Assembly: GCA_913058575.1 (NCBI GenBank)
Contig: CAJXRF010000061.1
Coordinates: 1-32,855 of the forward strand
Reading direction: 5' to 3'
Length of the DNA stretch: 32,855 nucleotides
Source: an uncultured Bermanella sp.
GTDB taxonomy: Bacteria > Pseudomonadota > Gammaproteobacteria > Pseudomonadales > Oceanobacteraceae
Shown one piece after another: positions 6,567 to 14,677 of this stretch; positions within the stretch are counted from its first letter, which is position 1; the number at the start of each line of letters is the position of its first letter. Position numbers and translations under genes: made by a program. The notes beneath the pieces are model-generated. The model made no database searches. It was not told where the DNA came from and saw only the letters and a program-made list of their open reading frames with translations.

Positions 6567-8441
6567 ATGAGCGTAAAAGACACGATACTATCTTTAATAG
6601 GTACAGGCCTGATAAGCCTAGGCAATTTTTCTAATGCCGCAGATTATGAATGGAATGCAATCGCGCCGGTTAAAATACCCAGCCCACAAACCAGCAATGG
6701 CAAAACCATATTGTTTGATGTTTCCCATGGTGGCACGGAAGGCAATGCCGACTGGGTGATTGATGGTGCTTTTTCATCGTTTGCAGACGCGTTAGTGAAT
6801 GAGGGTTACACAGTTGAAGAGTATCGAGGCATTGATCTTAATAATGATGGTTTAATTGAGTATTTTGATGATTTAAATACCCCAGTTAATAGTCAAGTGA
6901 ACGAAGCCATCATTACTTATTCGGCCATACAGGATGCAGATGTTTTAGTGTTAGCTGAAACTAATCGGCCCTTCAAAGTTTCTGAATACCAAGCACTGGA
7001 GCAGTTTGTGGCGGCGGGTAAGGGCATTTATTTTATTGGTGATCACTACAATGCTGACCGAAATCTAAATACTTGGGATGCCACTGAGGTCTTTAACGGT
7101 TATAACCGTTCAACCTTAACGAAATATAATTACGGTGGTGAGTATGGTGACTTACGTAACCCAGGTAATAGTGATGGATGGTTAGCGCAAAATTTTGGCA
7201 TTCGCTTTCGCTTTAACGCGTTAGATTACTTGGCCGGGGTTAGCGATGTTATTGCTTCCGTACACAGTGAAGGGATAACCGAGAATGTACAGCCAATACT
7301 CATGGCAGCAGGGGCCACTTTAGCCATAACCAACCCAAGCAAAGCAAAAGGTTTAGTGTATTTATCCTCCCAGGATAATGCCACAGCATGGAAGCACGCC
7401 AATGACAGTGGCTTATACTTTGGTGGGCGTGATGAAGGTCCTTACGTTGCCATTGCAAAAGCGGGTTTAGGCAAGGCTGCATTTATTGGTGACTCCTCCC
7501 CTGTTGAAGACGACACACCAAAGTATCGCCGCCAAGACAGTGGTGCTGTTAAAAAAACTTACCCAGGTTGGACCGATCCAGGTGATGCTGCCACCTTAAG
7601 CGTGAATATTATTAATTGGTTGGCCACTCAAGAAAATTATTTAGAATTTGATAATAACAATGGCCATACAGCAGGGGAGTTAACCTTAAATGCAAAAGCC
7701 GCAATCGAAATGGAGGACCCTGATAACGGTAATCCATGGAGCACCCCAAGCGATGGTTACAACCCATGGGATACTGCCACATTTGCAAATGGATCATTTG
7801 GTGCGCGCTTGCCTGCGGATGAAGACCCTACCGATCCAAGCACGCCAACTACTACCGTCAGTGTGAGTGAGGCGCTAGCAATTGATAATGGCAGCGAAGT
7901 TACTTTGCAAGGCACCATAAGCGCAGAGCTAAATGGCATATATGCATTATTATTAACCGACAGTGAAAATGCTAATGAGAGCATTGCCATAAAGCTTGAA
8001 AGCAGTCAGCGTGCCCAATTCAGCCCACAATTAAACCCTGAAATTTTACAGCATGTTATACGCGTAAGCGGTATTCGTAATGACTATTTGTCGCAATCAG
8101 GTGTGACGGGTGTGAGTGATATTATTGATTTAGGCTTGGCGAATAATAATGGCGATTATGTTTCAGTGAGCAATGCGTTGGATACCTTATCTGGTACATC
8201 CATAACGGTGACGGGGTTTGTTGTTTCAGAAATAAATGGCATTTATGGTTTGTTGTTACAAGATATAAATGATGCCAGTAAACAAATTAATGTAAAACTA
8301 GAATCAACGTATAGGGCTGAATTTAACCCCCAGCTTAACCCTAATATTATCGGCGCGCAGATTATCGTCTCAGGAAAAAGAGATGCCTATTTAGGTGAGC
8401 CTGGAATTCGTTATGTGGATAGCATAACTAAATTAGATTAA
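6567..8441 (+). CDS. Secreted protein: GATase-like N-terminal domain plus two YhcR-type OB folds
   Basis: A 624-residue exported protein; the signal peptide probably ends near 'SNAADY' (residue 25). Residues 45-355 look like a flavodoxin-like or GATase1-like alpha/beta domain: 'KTILFDVSHGG', 'ADVLVLAET', then 'GKGIYFIGDHYNADRN', with Asp/His/Asn-rich loops that could bind metal or substrate. A Pro/Thr linker (418-430) leads to two tandem repeats of about 90 residues (431-520 and 532-622). Each has the pattern 'SVSEAL..NG..V.L.G', 'ELNGIYALLL', 'QLNP' and 'VSG.R..YL....G'. They match the OB-fold repeat family found in Bacillus YhcR, an extracellular nuclease/5'-nucleotidase. AAAGGA precedes the ATG. 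The gene follows a 5'-nucleotidase by 101 bp, so a role in extracellular nucleic acid binding or breakdown is likely but inferred. Confidence 0.7.
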   Translation: MSVKDTILSLIGTGLISLGNFSNAADYEWNAIAPVKIPSPQTSNGKTILFDVSHGGTEGNADWVIDGAFSSFADALVNEGYTVEEYRGIDLNNDGLIEYFDDLNTPVNSQVNEAIITYSAIQDADVLVLAETNRPFKVSEYQALEQFVAAGKGIYFIGDHYNADRNLNTWDATEVFNGYNRSTLTKYNYGGEYGDLRNPGNSDGWLAQNFGIRFRFNALDYLAGVSDVIASVHSEGITENVQPILMAAGATLAITNPSKAKGLVYLSSQDNATAWKHANDSGLYFGGRDEGPYVAIAKAGLGKAAFIGDSSPVEDDTPKYRRQDSGAVKKTYPGWTDPGDAATLSVNIINWLATQENYLEFDNNNGHTAGELTLNAKAAIEMEDPDNGNPWSTPSDGYNPWDTATFANGSFGARLPADEDPTDPSTPTTTVSVSEALAIDNGSEVTLQGTISAELNGIYALLLTDSENANESIAIKLESSQRAQFSPQLNPEILQHVIRVSGIRNDYLSQSGVTGVSDIIDLGLANNNGDYVSVSNALDTLSGTSITVTGFVVSEINGIYGLLLQDINDASKQINVKLESTYRAEFNPQLNPNIIGAQIIVSGKRDAYLGEPGIRYVDSITKLD

Positions 8442-8455
8442 CTATTAACGGTATG

Positions 8456-8473
8456 GGTTGCTTACTAGCAGCC
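8456..8473 (+). terminator. Weak hairpin after the OB-fold gene
   Basis: GGTTGCT (8456-8462) and AGCAGCC (8467-8473) pair over 7 bp with one G-T pair and a 4-nt loop, 14 bases past the stop codon. The tail (TATACAACTCTCTATTTTAT) is poor in T directly after the stem, so termination is uncertain. Confidence 0.35.
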
Positions 8474-8573
8474 TATACAACTCTCTATTTTATATTTAGG
8501 AAAGACGTTCTGTTACGTACGCTATTAAGTAACCTCTGAAAGCCATGGTGTTATTTAAAAATAGAATTTACTT

Positions 8574-10016
8574 TTAAGTTCTTAAAAATCGGTCTAAAAA
8601 CTTCTGCTGTTTGTCATTGGTTTCCCGCATGTCTTTCAGCGTATCAATTACTGCTCTTAACGAGTTAATTTTAGATTCTTCTCGGTTTTCCAAGTTGTCG
8701 CCAATGTTAATTGAAAAACTTGATGATATTTGTGTGTCATGGGAGCCGTATATTTCTAATGTGCGAAGGCCACTGTTGGCACTAGGTGCGTTAATCGCGT
8801 TGGCGTGATGGCTGAAACTCACGCTGTATTGTTCCATGAAGCTGCTTTGGGATTGAGTACTTTGTGAAATATCAAAATTGCTAAAAGCACGATTATTTTC
8901 AGCTGTTGATGCAACTATGGGACTTTCGGTGCTATTAAGGTTTAGGGCTGAAATGATCGTCGAGCCAAGTTGAGCAGCACCGAGCTGTACATTGGCACTA
9001 GTAATGCTGACGCCATTGATAGTGAGGGTATCTTGAGGGCGTTGTGCCCATTCCAATTGAAAAACACTGGTGGCCACACCTGACTCCATCAGCGCCACCG
9101 AGCTTTGGGTAATGCGGGCATCTGCCTCACCGCTTATGTCGGTGAGCTCAAATGGGGTTTCTTCAGACTGTAAATAAATAGCCCCTACCCCGGCTTCGCT
9201 GAACGAACTTAATGGGGAATCAGTATTGGGTTGCCAAACACTTAATTGACTAAAAATACTGTCATTTTCATCAATCCAACCATTGCCGTCGTCATCATAT
9301 TGAGCAAGCTCAGAAAATCCTTGGCCGCTGGTGGCACCAAATAATTCACTGCCATTGTTAATTTCGCCATCGCCATTTTTATCAAATGCAATGTACGCCA
9401 TACCACTGGATAAATTACCCATGGTCTCAGTTTGTGCATCCAGTTGACCATCACTGTTTAGGTCAAATTCAAAAGAGCCATCGGCTACTTGGGGTACTTG
9501 TCCGGTTAAAGAAATCACCAATGGGTCTACCCATAAGTTGCTGCCAGTAAAGGTATCGCTTTGACTTTCATGGCTGAAATTATTGTGAAAATCTAATTGC
9601 ATTAAAAAGCTAATGTCGCGGCCATCGCTGGTTTGAATTTCCCCGACCGACTCGAAAATCATGCGTTGTTCGCGCTCTAGCACTTGCGTGGTTTGGGTAT
9701 GGGTCACTTGCGCAGTATTGTCTTCTGCATTGGCATCGCTGGTGCGCCATGCCCAAATGCGTGTGTCTATTTGGTTTTGTTGTTGTTCTGAACTTTGAAT
9801 GGTGTGATTTTGAGATATGTTAGTGGTGCCATCTTGAGAAACCACGCTGCCCAGTGTTCTGGCGGTTAGGGTTTGGTCTAGGCTGCGATTATCGGTTCTT
9901 TGGCTGGTGATGCTAGCCTGCTGTTCATCTAGCTGGTTTTGGGTTTCGGTGGTGGTCACCGATTTATTATCGAGCAGGTAAGTGCCTTGAAACATATTGG
10001 CATTGGTAATCTTCAT
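8574..10016 (-). CDS. Protein of unknown function with EF-hand/dockerin-like calcium loops
   Basis: A 480-residue protein I cannot assign. Residues 1-110 are low-complexity and rich in Gln, Thr and Ser. Three calcium-binding-type loops lie in the middle: 'DLNSDGQLD' (185-193), 'DKNGDGEINNGSELFG' (212-227) and 'DDDGNGWIDEND' (241-252), followed by 'GVGAIYL'. This loop arrangement is common in uncharacterised proteobacterial proteins and in the calcium-binding parts of type I-secreted proteins. There is no signal peptide and no C-terminal glycine-rich RTX array, so location is unclear. GGGAAA precedes the ATG. It is divergent from an alpha/beta hydrolase with which no functional link is evident. 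Confidence 0.7.
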   Translation of the reverse strand: MKITNANMFQGTYLLDNKSVTTTETQNQLDEQQASITSQRTDNRSLDQTLTARTLGSVVSQDGTTNISQNHTIQSSEQQQNQIDTRIWAWRTSDANAEDNTAQVTHTQTTQVLEREQRMIFESVGEIQTSDGRDISFLMQLDFHNNFSHESQSDTFTGSNLWVDPLVISLTGQVPQVADGSFEFDLNSDGQLDAQTETMGNLSSGMAYIAFDKNGDGEINNGSELFGATSGQGFSELAQYDDDGNGWIDENDSIFSQLSVWQPNTDSPLSSFSEAGVGAIYLQSEETPFELTDISGEADARITQSSVALMESGVATSVFQLEWAQRPQDTLTINGVSITSANVQLGAAQLGSTIISALNLNSTESPIVASTAENNRAFSNFDISQSTQSQSSFMEQYSVSFSHHANAINAPSANSGLRTLEIYGSHDTQISSSFSINIGDNLENREESKINSLRAVIDTLKDMRETNDKQQKFLDRFLRT

Positions 10017-10092
10017 GTAATTTCCCAGTTAAGAACTTAAATTTAAGACTCCCCGAGTATGTGGACTGTATCGGCCAGCTTGTGTATTGCTT

Positions 10093-10108
10093 TAGCCTAA
10101 AAAGGCTA
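10093..10108. promoter_or_regulatory. Small palindrome in the divergent promoter region
   Basis: TAGCCT-AAAA-AGGCTA is a perfect 6-bp dyad. It lies next to TTGCTT (10087-10092) and overlaps TATACT (10107-10112), so it sits where an operator for the alpha/beta hydrolase gene could be. The -35 to -10 spacing for that pair is too short for a standard promoter. Confidence 0.3.
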
Positions 10109-10143
10109 TACTTATACAGAATGAAAATTAACAAGGACGCCCA

Positions 10144-11091
10144 ATGCAGTGGCAATCCCAACAGGTTCAAGCGCAGATAGCACCGTTAGATTTCTCCATG
10201 CTTAGTCGCGCTATGCCGGAACTTGTGTCTCGTTATAACCGCTATTATGGATTGGACTTGGAATCCCAAGTGAGTGGTCTTGTGCATCAAGTGGGTTCAT
10301 TTGATGCGGCTGGGTTTACCATTGTGGCCCATGTTTTTAAATTGCCTGAAGCCAAAGGCACCGTGTACTTACAGCACGGCTATTACGATCATGTGGGGTT
10401 ATATAGCCATGTTATTAAGCATTGCTTAACCCAAGGCTTTAATGTGCTTAGTTACGACTTGCCTGGTCATGGTTTAAGCAGTGGCGACCGTGCGGGAATT
10501 GATTCCTTTAATCAGTACGACCAGGTATTTAGTTGTGGTCTTGAGCTGCTGCAAGCGCATTTTTCTGGGCCTGTGGTGGCCATGGGGCAAAGTACTGGTG
10601 GCGCGGTGATTGTGAATTACCTATTAAGCCGTGGCTTAGACCGTAATACTTCACCGTTTGTAAAAATATACTTACTGGCCCCGTTGGTGAGGCCGGTGGG
10701 TTGGACTAGTGGGCAGTTGTTGTATTACATAGTACGCCCGTTTATCCACAAGCTTAAACGTACCTTTGTGAAAAACTCTCATAATAAGGAATTCTTGCGT
10801 TTTATTAGCCGCCAGGACCCGTTACAGCCGCTGTTTTTAAAAACCAGTTGGGTAGGGGCACTTAAAAATTGGATTAAAACCATAGAAGCCAGCCCAGCAG
10901 TGGATTTAGATATACAAGTGATTCAAGGCACGGAGGATGGCACCGTAGACTATCGCCATAATATGAAGGTGTTAAAAGAGAAGTTCAGTGGCTTTAAAGT
11001 GCAGTATGTAGAACAAGGCCGCCATCAATTAGTCAATGAAGAACAGCAAAAGCTTCAGCAAGTTCTCGATGTTATGACCCCAATAGTGTGA
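10144..11091 (+). CDS. Alpha/beta hydrolase (monoacylglycerol lipase-like)
   Basis: A 315-residue soluble hydrolase of the alpha/beta fold. The oxyanion-hole region is 'YLQHGYYDHVGLY' (75-87), and 'YDLPGHGLSSG' (104-114) follows. The nucleophile elbow 'GQSTGG' gives Ser150. Asp265 in 'GTEDGTVDY' and His294 in 'QGRHQLVNE' complete the triad. The layout matches the Hydrolase_4 group, which includes monoacylglycerol lipases and lysophospholipases, so it probably cleaves acyl esters. No signal peptide. AAGGA lies 7 nt before the ATG. It is followed by the lipoprotein operon on the same strand after a 110-bp gap with no clear terminator. Confidence 0.85.
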   Translation: MQWQSQQVQAQIAPLDFSMLSRAMPELVSRYNRYYGLDLESQVSGLVHQVGSFDAAGFTIVAHVFKLPEAKGTVYLQHGYYDHVGLYSHVIKHCLTQGFNVLSYDLPGHGLSSGDRAGIDSFNQYDQVFSCGLELLQAHFSGPVVAMGQSTGGAVIVNYLLSRGLDRNTSPFVKIYLLAPLVRPVGWTSGQLLYYIVRPFIHKLKRTFVKNSHNKEFLRFISRQDPLQPLFLKTSWVGALKNWIKTIEASPAVDLDIQVIQGTEDGTVDYRHNMKVLKEKFSGFKVQYVEQGRHQLVNEEQQKLQQVLDVMTPIV

Positions 11092-11201
11092 ACCCTGCCC
11101 AGTAGTAGTTGTCTGAATTTGCCGTTACAATCGCGGGCTCAGGAACTTTTTGTAAGTCTCCTAATAATTAGACTATAAAAAAATCATGGAGCATGGCAGG
11201 A

Positions 11202-12908
11202 ATGTTTAAATCGTTACGGGGAATTGCCCTTTTACTTTTCACGGTATACCTAACCGGGTGTGCCACCTACGGGCAAGATGTTCGCCAAGGTTTAAACCTA
11301 GCTCAGCAAGGCCAATACCCACAAGCTGCCACCGCTCTTGAAAAAGCCCTTGATCCAAAAGGCGATGATCGTCTGCTTTATTACACCGAGCTGGGTGTGG
11401 TTTACCACTTAGCGGGTGACTACGAAAAATCCAATAGATTGCTAGAAACCGCCGAGCGTATTGCTGAAGATCTTTATACTAAACGCATCAGCGATATGCT
11501 CACCAGCGCCATGACCAACCCTCGTCAGGGTGTCTACCGCGCCACCGATTTTGAACGAGTCTTTATTAATTATTATAAAGCCCTTAACTACTTCATGATT
11601 GCTTCAAATAGCACCGACCGTGCCTCCAAAAATAAAGCCTTAGATGGCGCTCGCGTTGAAAGCCGCCGAATGGACATGGTGTTGGCTAATATTGAACTTG
11701 AAAATGGCTCGTACGAAGAACAGGCCGACAAAGAAAAGTCTATGTTCAGTAAATTGATGCGTATTTTCTCGGCGTTAAGTGGCGAGATTATTGATAAGAA
11801 CAAAATTGTTTATCGTAACGATGCCTTTGGTCATTACCTTGCGGGCGTCATTTACGAGCAGCACAGAGAATATGATGATGCCCGTGTGGCTTATCAAAAG
11901 GCGGCTTCGTTATACGAGGGCGGTTACCAAGAGCAATACGGTCTAGATAGCGAAATGACCGAGCAAGCTTGGTTTGACACCATTCGCATGATGCAAAAAG
12001 CAGGCGGTTGGGAAAACGAATGGCCTATTATGAGCCAGAAAAAATTAACCAAGCAAAAGAGAAAAGATTTAAAAGCGTTTAATCGTAACGGCCACTTGGT
12101 GGTGATTGAACATTTAGGTGTGGTGCCTGAGCGTGACGAAATGAATATGATTTTAACGGCTGACCCTCGTACCCGCCAAGTGGTGGTATCCCCTATATTA
12201 ACGGGTGACGCGCAACGCCAGTTAGACCAGCGCTTTTGGTTCTTTGCCTTATACGCTGATAAGGGCATTAGCGATGTACTGAGCTGGGGTTATGAAGGCC
12301 GCGCACTTGATGCGATTATGAAATTTGGCTTAGAAAAAAGAGAGTACCTTGGCCCCATGTGGGACGTGGCAGATGGCCTTGGGCTAATTGATGTATTAAA
12401 TGATGGTATGCGCATTACCGTTCCTTATTATCGCGTGACTTCAAGCCAAAAGAATGGCACATCTAAACTGACCGTAAATGGAAAAACGCAAAAATTATTA
12501 TTGGGTGAGTCTGTAGCCCATATGGCGGTTCAGCAGCAGCTATTGTCTTCTTCGTCTGATCTTCAAGAAGCCATGGCGCGTGCGGCCTTTAAAAATCTAA
12601 CGGCAGCAAAAGCCGCCTCTGTAGGTGGTGATGCCGCCGCCGTTTTGGGTTTCATTGGTAAGATTGCCGCGAACGCTTCTTCAGCGGCCGAAACCCGTAA
12701 CTGGTTGTTGTTACCTGGGCAAATTAAAGTAACGCGTATGGCACTGCCTGCAGGTCAACATGAAGTTAAATTAGTGAGTGAAGTGACCGCCGGAAAGTCT
12801 TCGCAAAAGAGCACCAGTGTGAATATTAAAGCGGGCGATATGGCTGTTTGGAAAGTGCGCTCTTTTGCTAATGATGTTGATGACAAAAGCTTACAAGTGG
12901 GCCTTTAA
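11202..12908 (+). CDS. COG3014-like lipoprotein, first gene of a lipoprotein operon
   Basis: A 568-residue lipoprotein with a short signal peptide and lipobox YLTGC (Cys20). Residues 25-100 and 200-245 contain TPR-like helices ('ALEKALDPKGDDRLLYYTELGVVYHLAGDYEKSNRLL' is one, seen as helix pairs ending near 89, and 'AGVIYEQHREYDDARVAYQKAASLY' another in part). The remainder resembles the uncharacterised COG3014 family, which in other gammaproteobacteria precedes LpoB-like and LPP20-like genes, as here. It is probably an outer-membrane lipoprotein working with the next two. ATG 11202 is preferred because ATGGAG lies about 10 nt upstream and the signal peptide begins normally; an in-frame ATG at 11193 would sit almost on that site. 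Confidence 0.72.
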   Translation: MFKSLRGIALLLFTVYLTGCATYGQDVRQGLNLAQQGQYPQAATALEKALDPKGDDRLLYYTELGVVYHLAGDYEKSNRLLETAERIAEDLYTKRISDMLTSAMTNPRQGVYRATDFERVFINYYKALNYFMIASNSTDRASKNKALDGARVESRRMDMVLANIELENGSYEEQADKEKSMFSKLMRIFSALSGEIIDKNKIVYRNDAFGHYLAGVIYEQHREYDDARVAYQKAASLYEGGYQEQYGLDSEMTEQAWFDTIRMMQKAGGWENEWPIMSQKKLTKQKRKDLKAFNRNGHLVVIEHLGVVPERDEMNMILTADPRTRQVVVSPILTGDAQRQLDQRFWFFALYADKGISDVLSWGYEGRALDAIMKFGLEKREYLGPMWDVADGLGLIDVLNDGMRITVPYYRVTSSQKNGTSKLTVNGKTQKLLLGESVAHMAVQQQLLSSSSDLQEAMARAAFKNLTAAKAASVGGDAAAVLGFIGKIAANASSAAETRNWLLLPGQIKVTRMALPAGQHEVKLVSEVTAGKSSQKSTSVNIKAGDMAVWKVRSFANDVDDKSLQVGL

Positions 12909-12968
12909 AAGCCTGCTAAAATAAATTGATTAATTAAAAACTGGATAGCTTCTAAAAGGATGCAAATC

Positions 12969-13571
12969 ATGAAAAAAGTACTAAGTATGACGCTTGTGGC
13001 AGCCATGTCTGCCGGTATGTTAACTGCTTGTGGTGGCACGAAAGTAAACCGAGTTGATAGCAATCAAGAAATTGCCTTAACCGATCGCTGGAATGACAAA
13101 GATTCACAATTGGTTAGCCAAGAAATGATTTCAGACATGTTGTCTTTCCCATGGATTCGCGATCACAAGTCAGCCAACGGTGGTGATAAACCAACGGTAA
13201 TTATTCAGCATGTGCGCAATAAGTCCCATGAACATATTGCAGCTGATACTTTCTTGAACGATCTTAAACGCGCCATTATTCGTACCGGCGATGCGCGTTT
13301 TGTTGCTAGCAATAGCGAGCGCAGTGATATTCGTAATGAGCGTGCTGACCAAGAGCTTAATTCAAAAAATGCTAAGCAAATGGGAATGGAAATCGCAGCT
13401 GATTTCGCATTAACCGGTAGCATTAACTCTTTTGTTGACCAAGCCGGTGGTGATCGAGTGACCACTTACCAAGTGGATTTAAAGCTCGTTAATATGCAAA
13501 GCAATGAAGAAGTTTGGAATGGTCAGAAGAAGTTGAAAAAATTCCAAGAAAAATCGAGCTTTGGCTGGTAG
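12969..13571 (+). CDS. LpoB-like penicillin-binding protein activator lipoprotein
   Basis: A 200-residue lipoprotein with lipobox LTAC (Cys21). It matches the LpoB family: 'LTDRWNDKDSQLVSQEM', 'ISDMLSFPWI', 'KPTVIIQHVRNKSHEHI', 'TFLNDLKRAIIRTG', 'FV', 'ADFALTGSINS', and 'VDLKLVNMQSNEEVW'. LpoB proteins sit in the outer membrane and reach through the peptidoglycan to activate class A penicillin-binding proteins such as PBP1B; this homologue lacks a long Pro-rich linker, which suggests a shorter reach or a different partner. ATG 12969 has AAAGGA 8 nt upstream; the ATG at 12960 overlaps that site. Middle gene of a three-lipoprotein operon (60 bp after the previous stop, 10 bp before the next start). 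Confidence 0.82.
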   Translation: MKKVLSMTLVAAMSAGMLTACGGTKVNRVDSNQEIALTDRWNDKDSQLVSQEMISDMLSFPWIRDHKSANGGDKPTVIIQHVRNKSHEHIAADTFLNDLKRAIIRTGDARFVASNSERSDIRNERADQELNSKNAKQMGMEIAADFALTGSINSFVDQAGGDRVTTYQVDLKLVNMQSNEEVWNGQKKLKKFQEKSSFGW

Positions 13572-13581
13572 TCGGTAATTG

Positions 13582-14607
13582 ATGATGAATAATAAACTCA
13601 TCTTCGCAGCTCTGGCCACCAGCTTTTTGCTGGTTGCCTGCGGCTCTAACCCAGTTAAAAAATCCCAAGCCAAACCTGATTGGATTGTGAATGAACCTGC
13701 TCGTGGCGGTCACGCCTATGGTGTGGGCAGTGCTGAGGTTTACACTAATGAAGCCGAAGCTTTGCAGCGTGCACGAGATGCCGCCAAGGTGGCCATGGTT
13801 CAAAAGCTAAAAGTCACCGTAACCGGTTCGTTTAGCCAAGATACCGAAGAAACACGCCAGACCGGAAAGCAAACTAAGCTGACCCAAACGGTTCGTAACA
13901 CCATTACCAGCAGCATTCCAGAAGCTCAATTTGATAATCTGGAAGTACAAGAAAGCTATGTGGACACAACCAATCGCGTGGCTTACAGCCTAGTGCATTT
14001 GGATCGTGTTAAAGCCACTAGTTTACTGCGCCGTAATATTAGCGAACTAGACATGGAAGCCACTGAACTAGCGGCGGCTACTTCTACTAATTTATCAACG
14101 TTAAAGCAGCTGCAAAGTTTATTGCCAGCGCTGACCTTAATTGAAAAACGTGAGCAATTAGCCGACCGAGCACAGCTGGTGGATGTGAACAGTCGTCGTC
14201 CTCGTAAAGATGATTTATTAGTGGCAGTTGAAAAGCGCATTCAAGCATTATTAGACAGCTTAGTGGTGACACTGGCACCCAGTGATAAGCAGGGCAAAAA
14301 AATTCGCTCTGGATTGTCTCAGTATTTAACCGATATGGGTTTGCGCATCAGTAACACACAAGGTGACTTACAGTTACTTTATGGTGCCCAAATTCGCTCG
14401 GTGGAGAAAGGCGGTCGGTTTGTGGTGTTCGCTTCTGGGCAGGTACAAATTAAAGATGCGTCGGGGCGAATTTTAAGTGAATTCAGTAAAGAAGCCAAAG
14501 GCGTGAGTGGGGCTTCTAGTGAGCAAGCCCAGCATAATGCTGTACAGAATCTTGCTGAAAACTTAGGGAAAGAACTGGCGGTAAGCTTGTTACAGAAAAT
14601 CGATTAG
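13582..14607 (+). CDS. LPP20 family lipoprotein
   Basis: A 341-residue lipoprotein with lipobox LVAC (Cys20). 'KPDWIVNEPARGGHAYGVGSAEVYTNEAEALQRA' (split here by family position 33-66) is typical of the LPP20 domain, in which an opening 'PDW' is followed by 'GVG' and an Ala-rich helix, 'RARDAAKVAMVQKL'. A beta-rich region to about 160 and a helical middle follow. Function of the family is unknown; the operon with an LpoB-like gene points to the cell envelope. A TTG at 13579 extends the frame, but ATG 13582 or 13585 is more likely. A strong bidirectional terminator follows. Confidence 0.78.
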   Translation: MMNNKLIFAALATSFLLVACGSNPVKKSQAKPDWIVNEPARGGHAYGVGSAEVYTNEAEALQRARDAAKVAMVQKLKVTVTGSFSQDTEETRQTGKQTKLTQTVRNTITSSIPEAQFDNLEVQESYVDTTNRVAYSLVHLDRVKATSLLRRNISELDMEATELAAATSTNLSTLKQLQSLLPALTLIEKREQLADRAQLVDVNSRRPRKDDLLVAVEKRIQALLDSLVVTLAPSDKQGKKIRSGLSQYLTDMGLRISNTQGDLQLLYGAQIRSVEKGGRFVVFASGQVQIKDASGRILSEFSKEAKGVSGASSEQAQHNAVQNLAENLGKELAVSLLQKID

Positions 14608-14633
14608 GTTTTTGTGCTGTTTTAAATTAAAAG

Positions 14634-14677
14634 GCGAAATTCAATCCTGAGAAGGGCTCAATTGAATTTCGCTTTTT
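14634..14677. terminator. Bidirectional intrinsic terminator
   Basis: GCGAAATTCAAT (14634-14645) and ATTGAATTTCGC (14661-14672) form a perfect 12-bp stem; TGAG and CTCA inside the loop add four more pairs. TTTTT follows on the plus strand, and TTTTAATTTAAAA on the minus strand. It serves the convergent LPP20 and HD-GYP genes, and its T-run overlaps the HD-GYP stop codon. Confidence 0.88.

Noticed and set aside
11150-11179. TTGTAA and TATAAA, 18 bp apart, as a promoter for the COG3014-like gene
   Set aside because: A start site there would leave almost no room for a ribosome binding site before the start codon; it may just be AT-rich sequence.
11924-12268. Minus-strand ORF of 114 codons inside the COG3014-like gene
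   Set aside because: It lies wholly within a supported lipoprotein gene on the other strand and has no ribosome binding site or recognisable domain.
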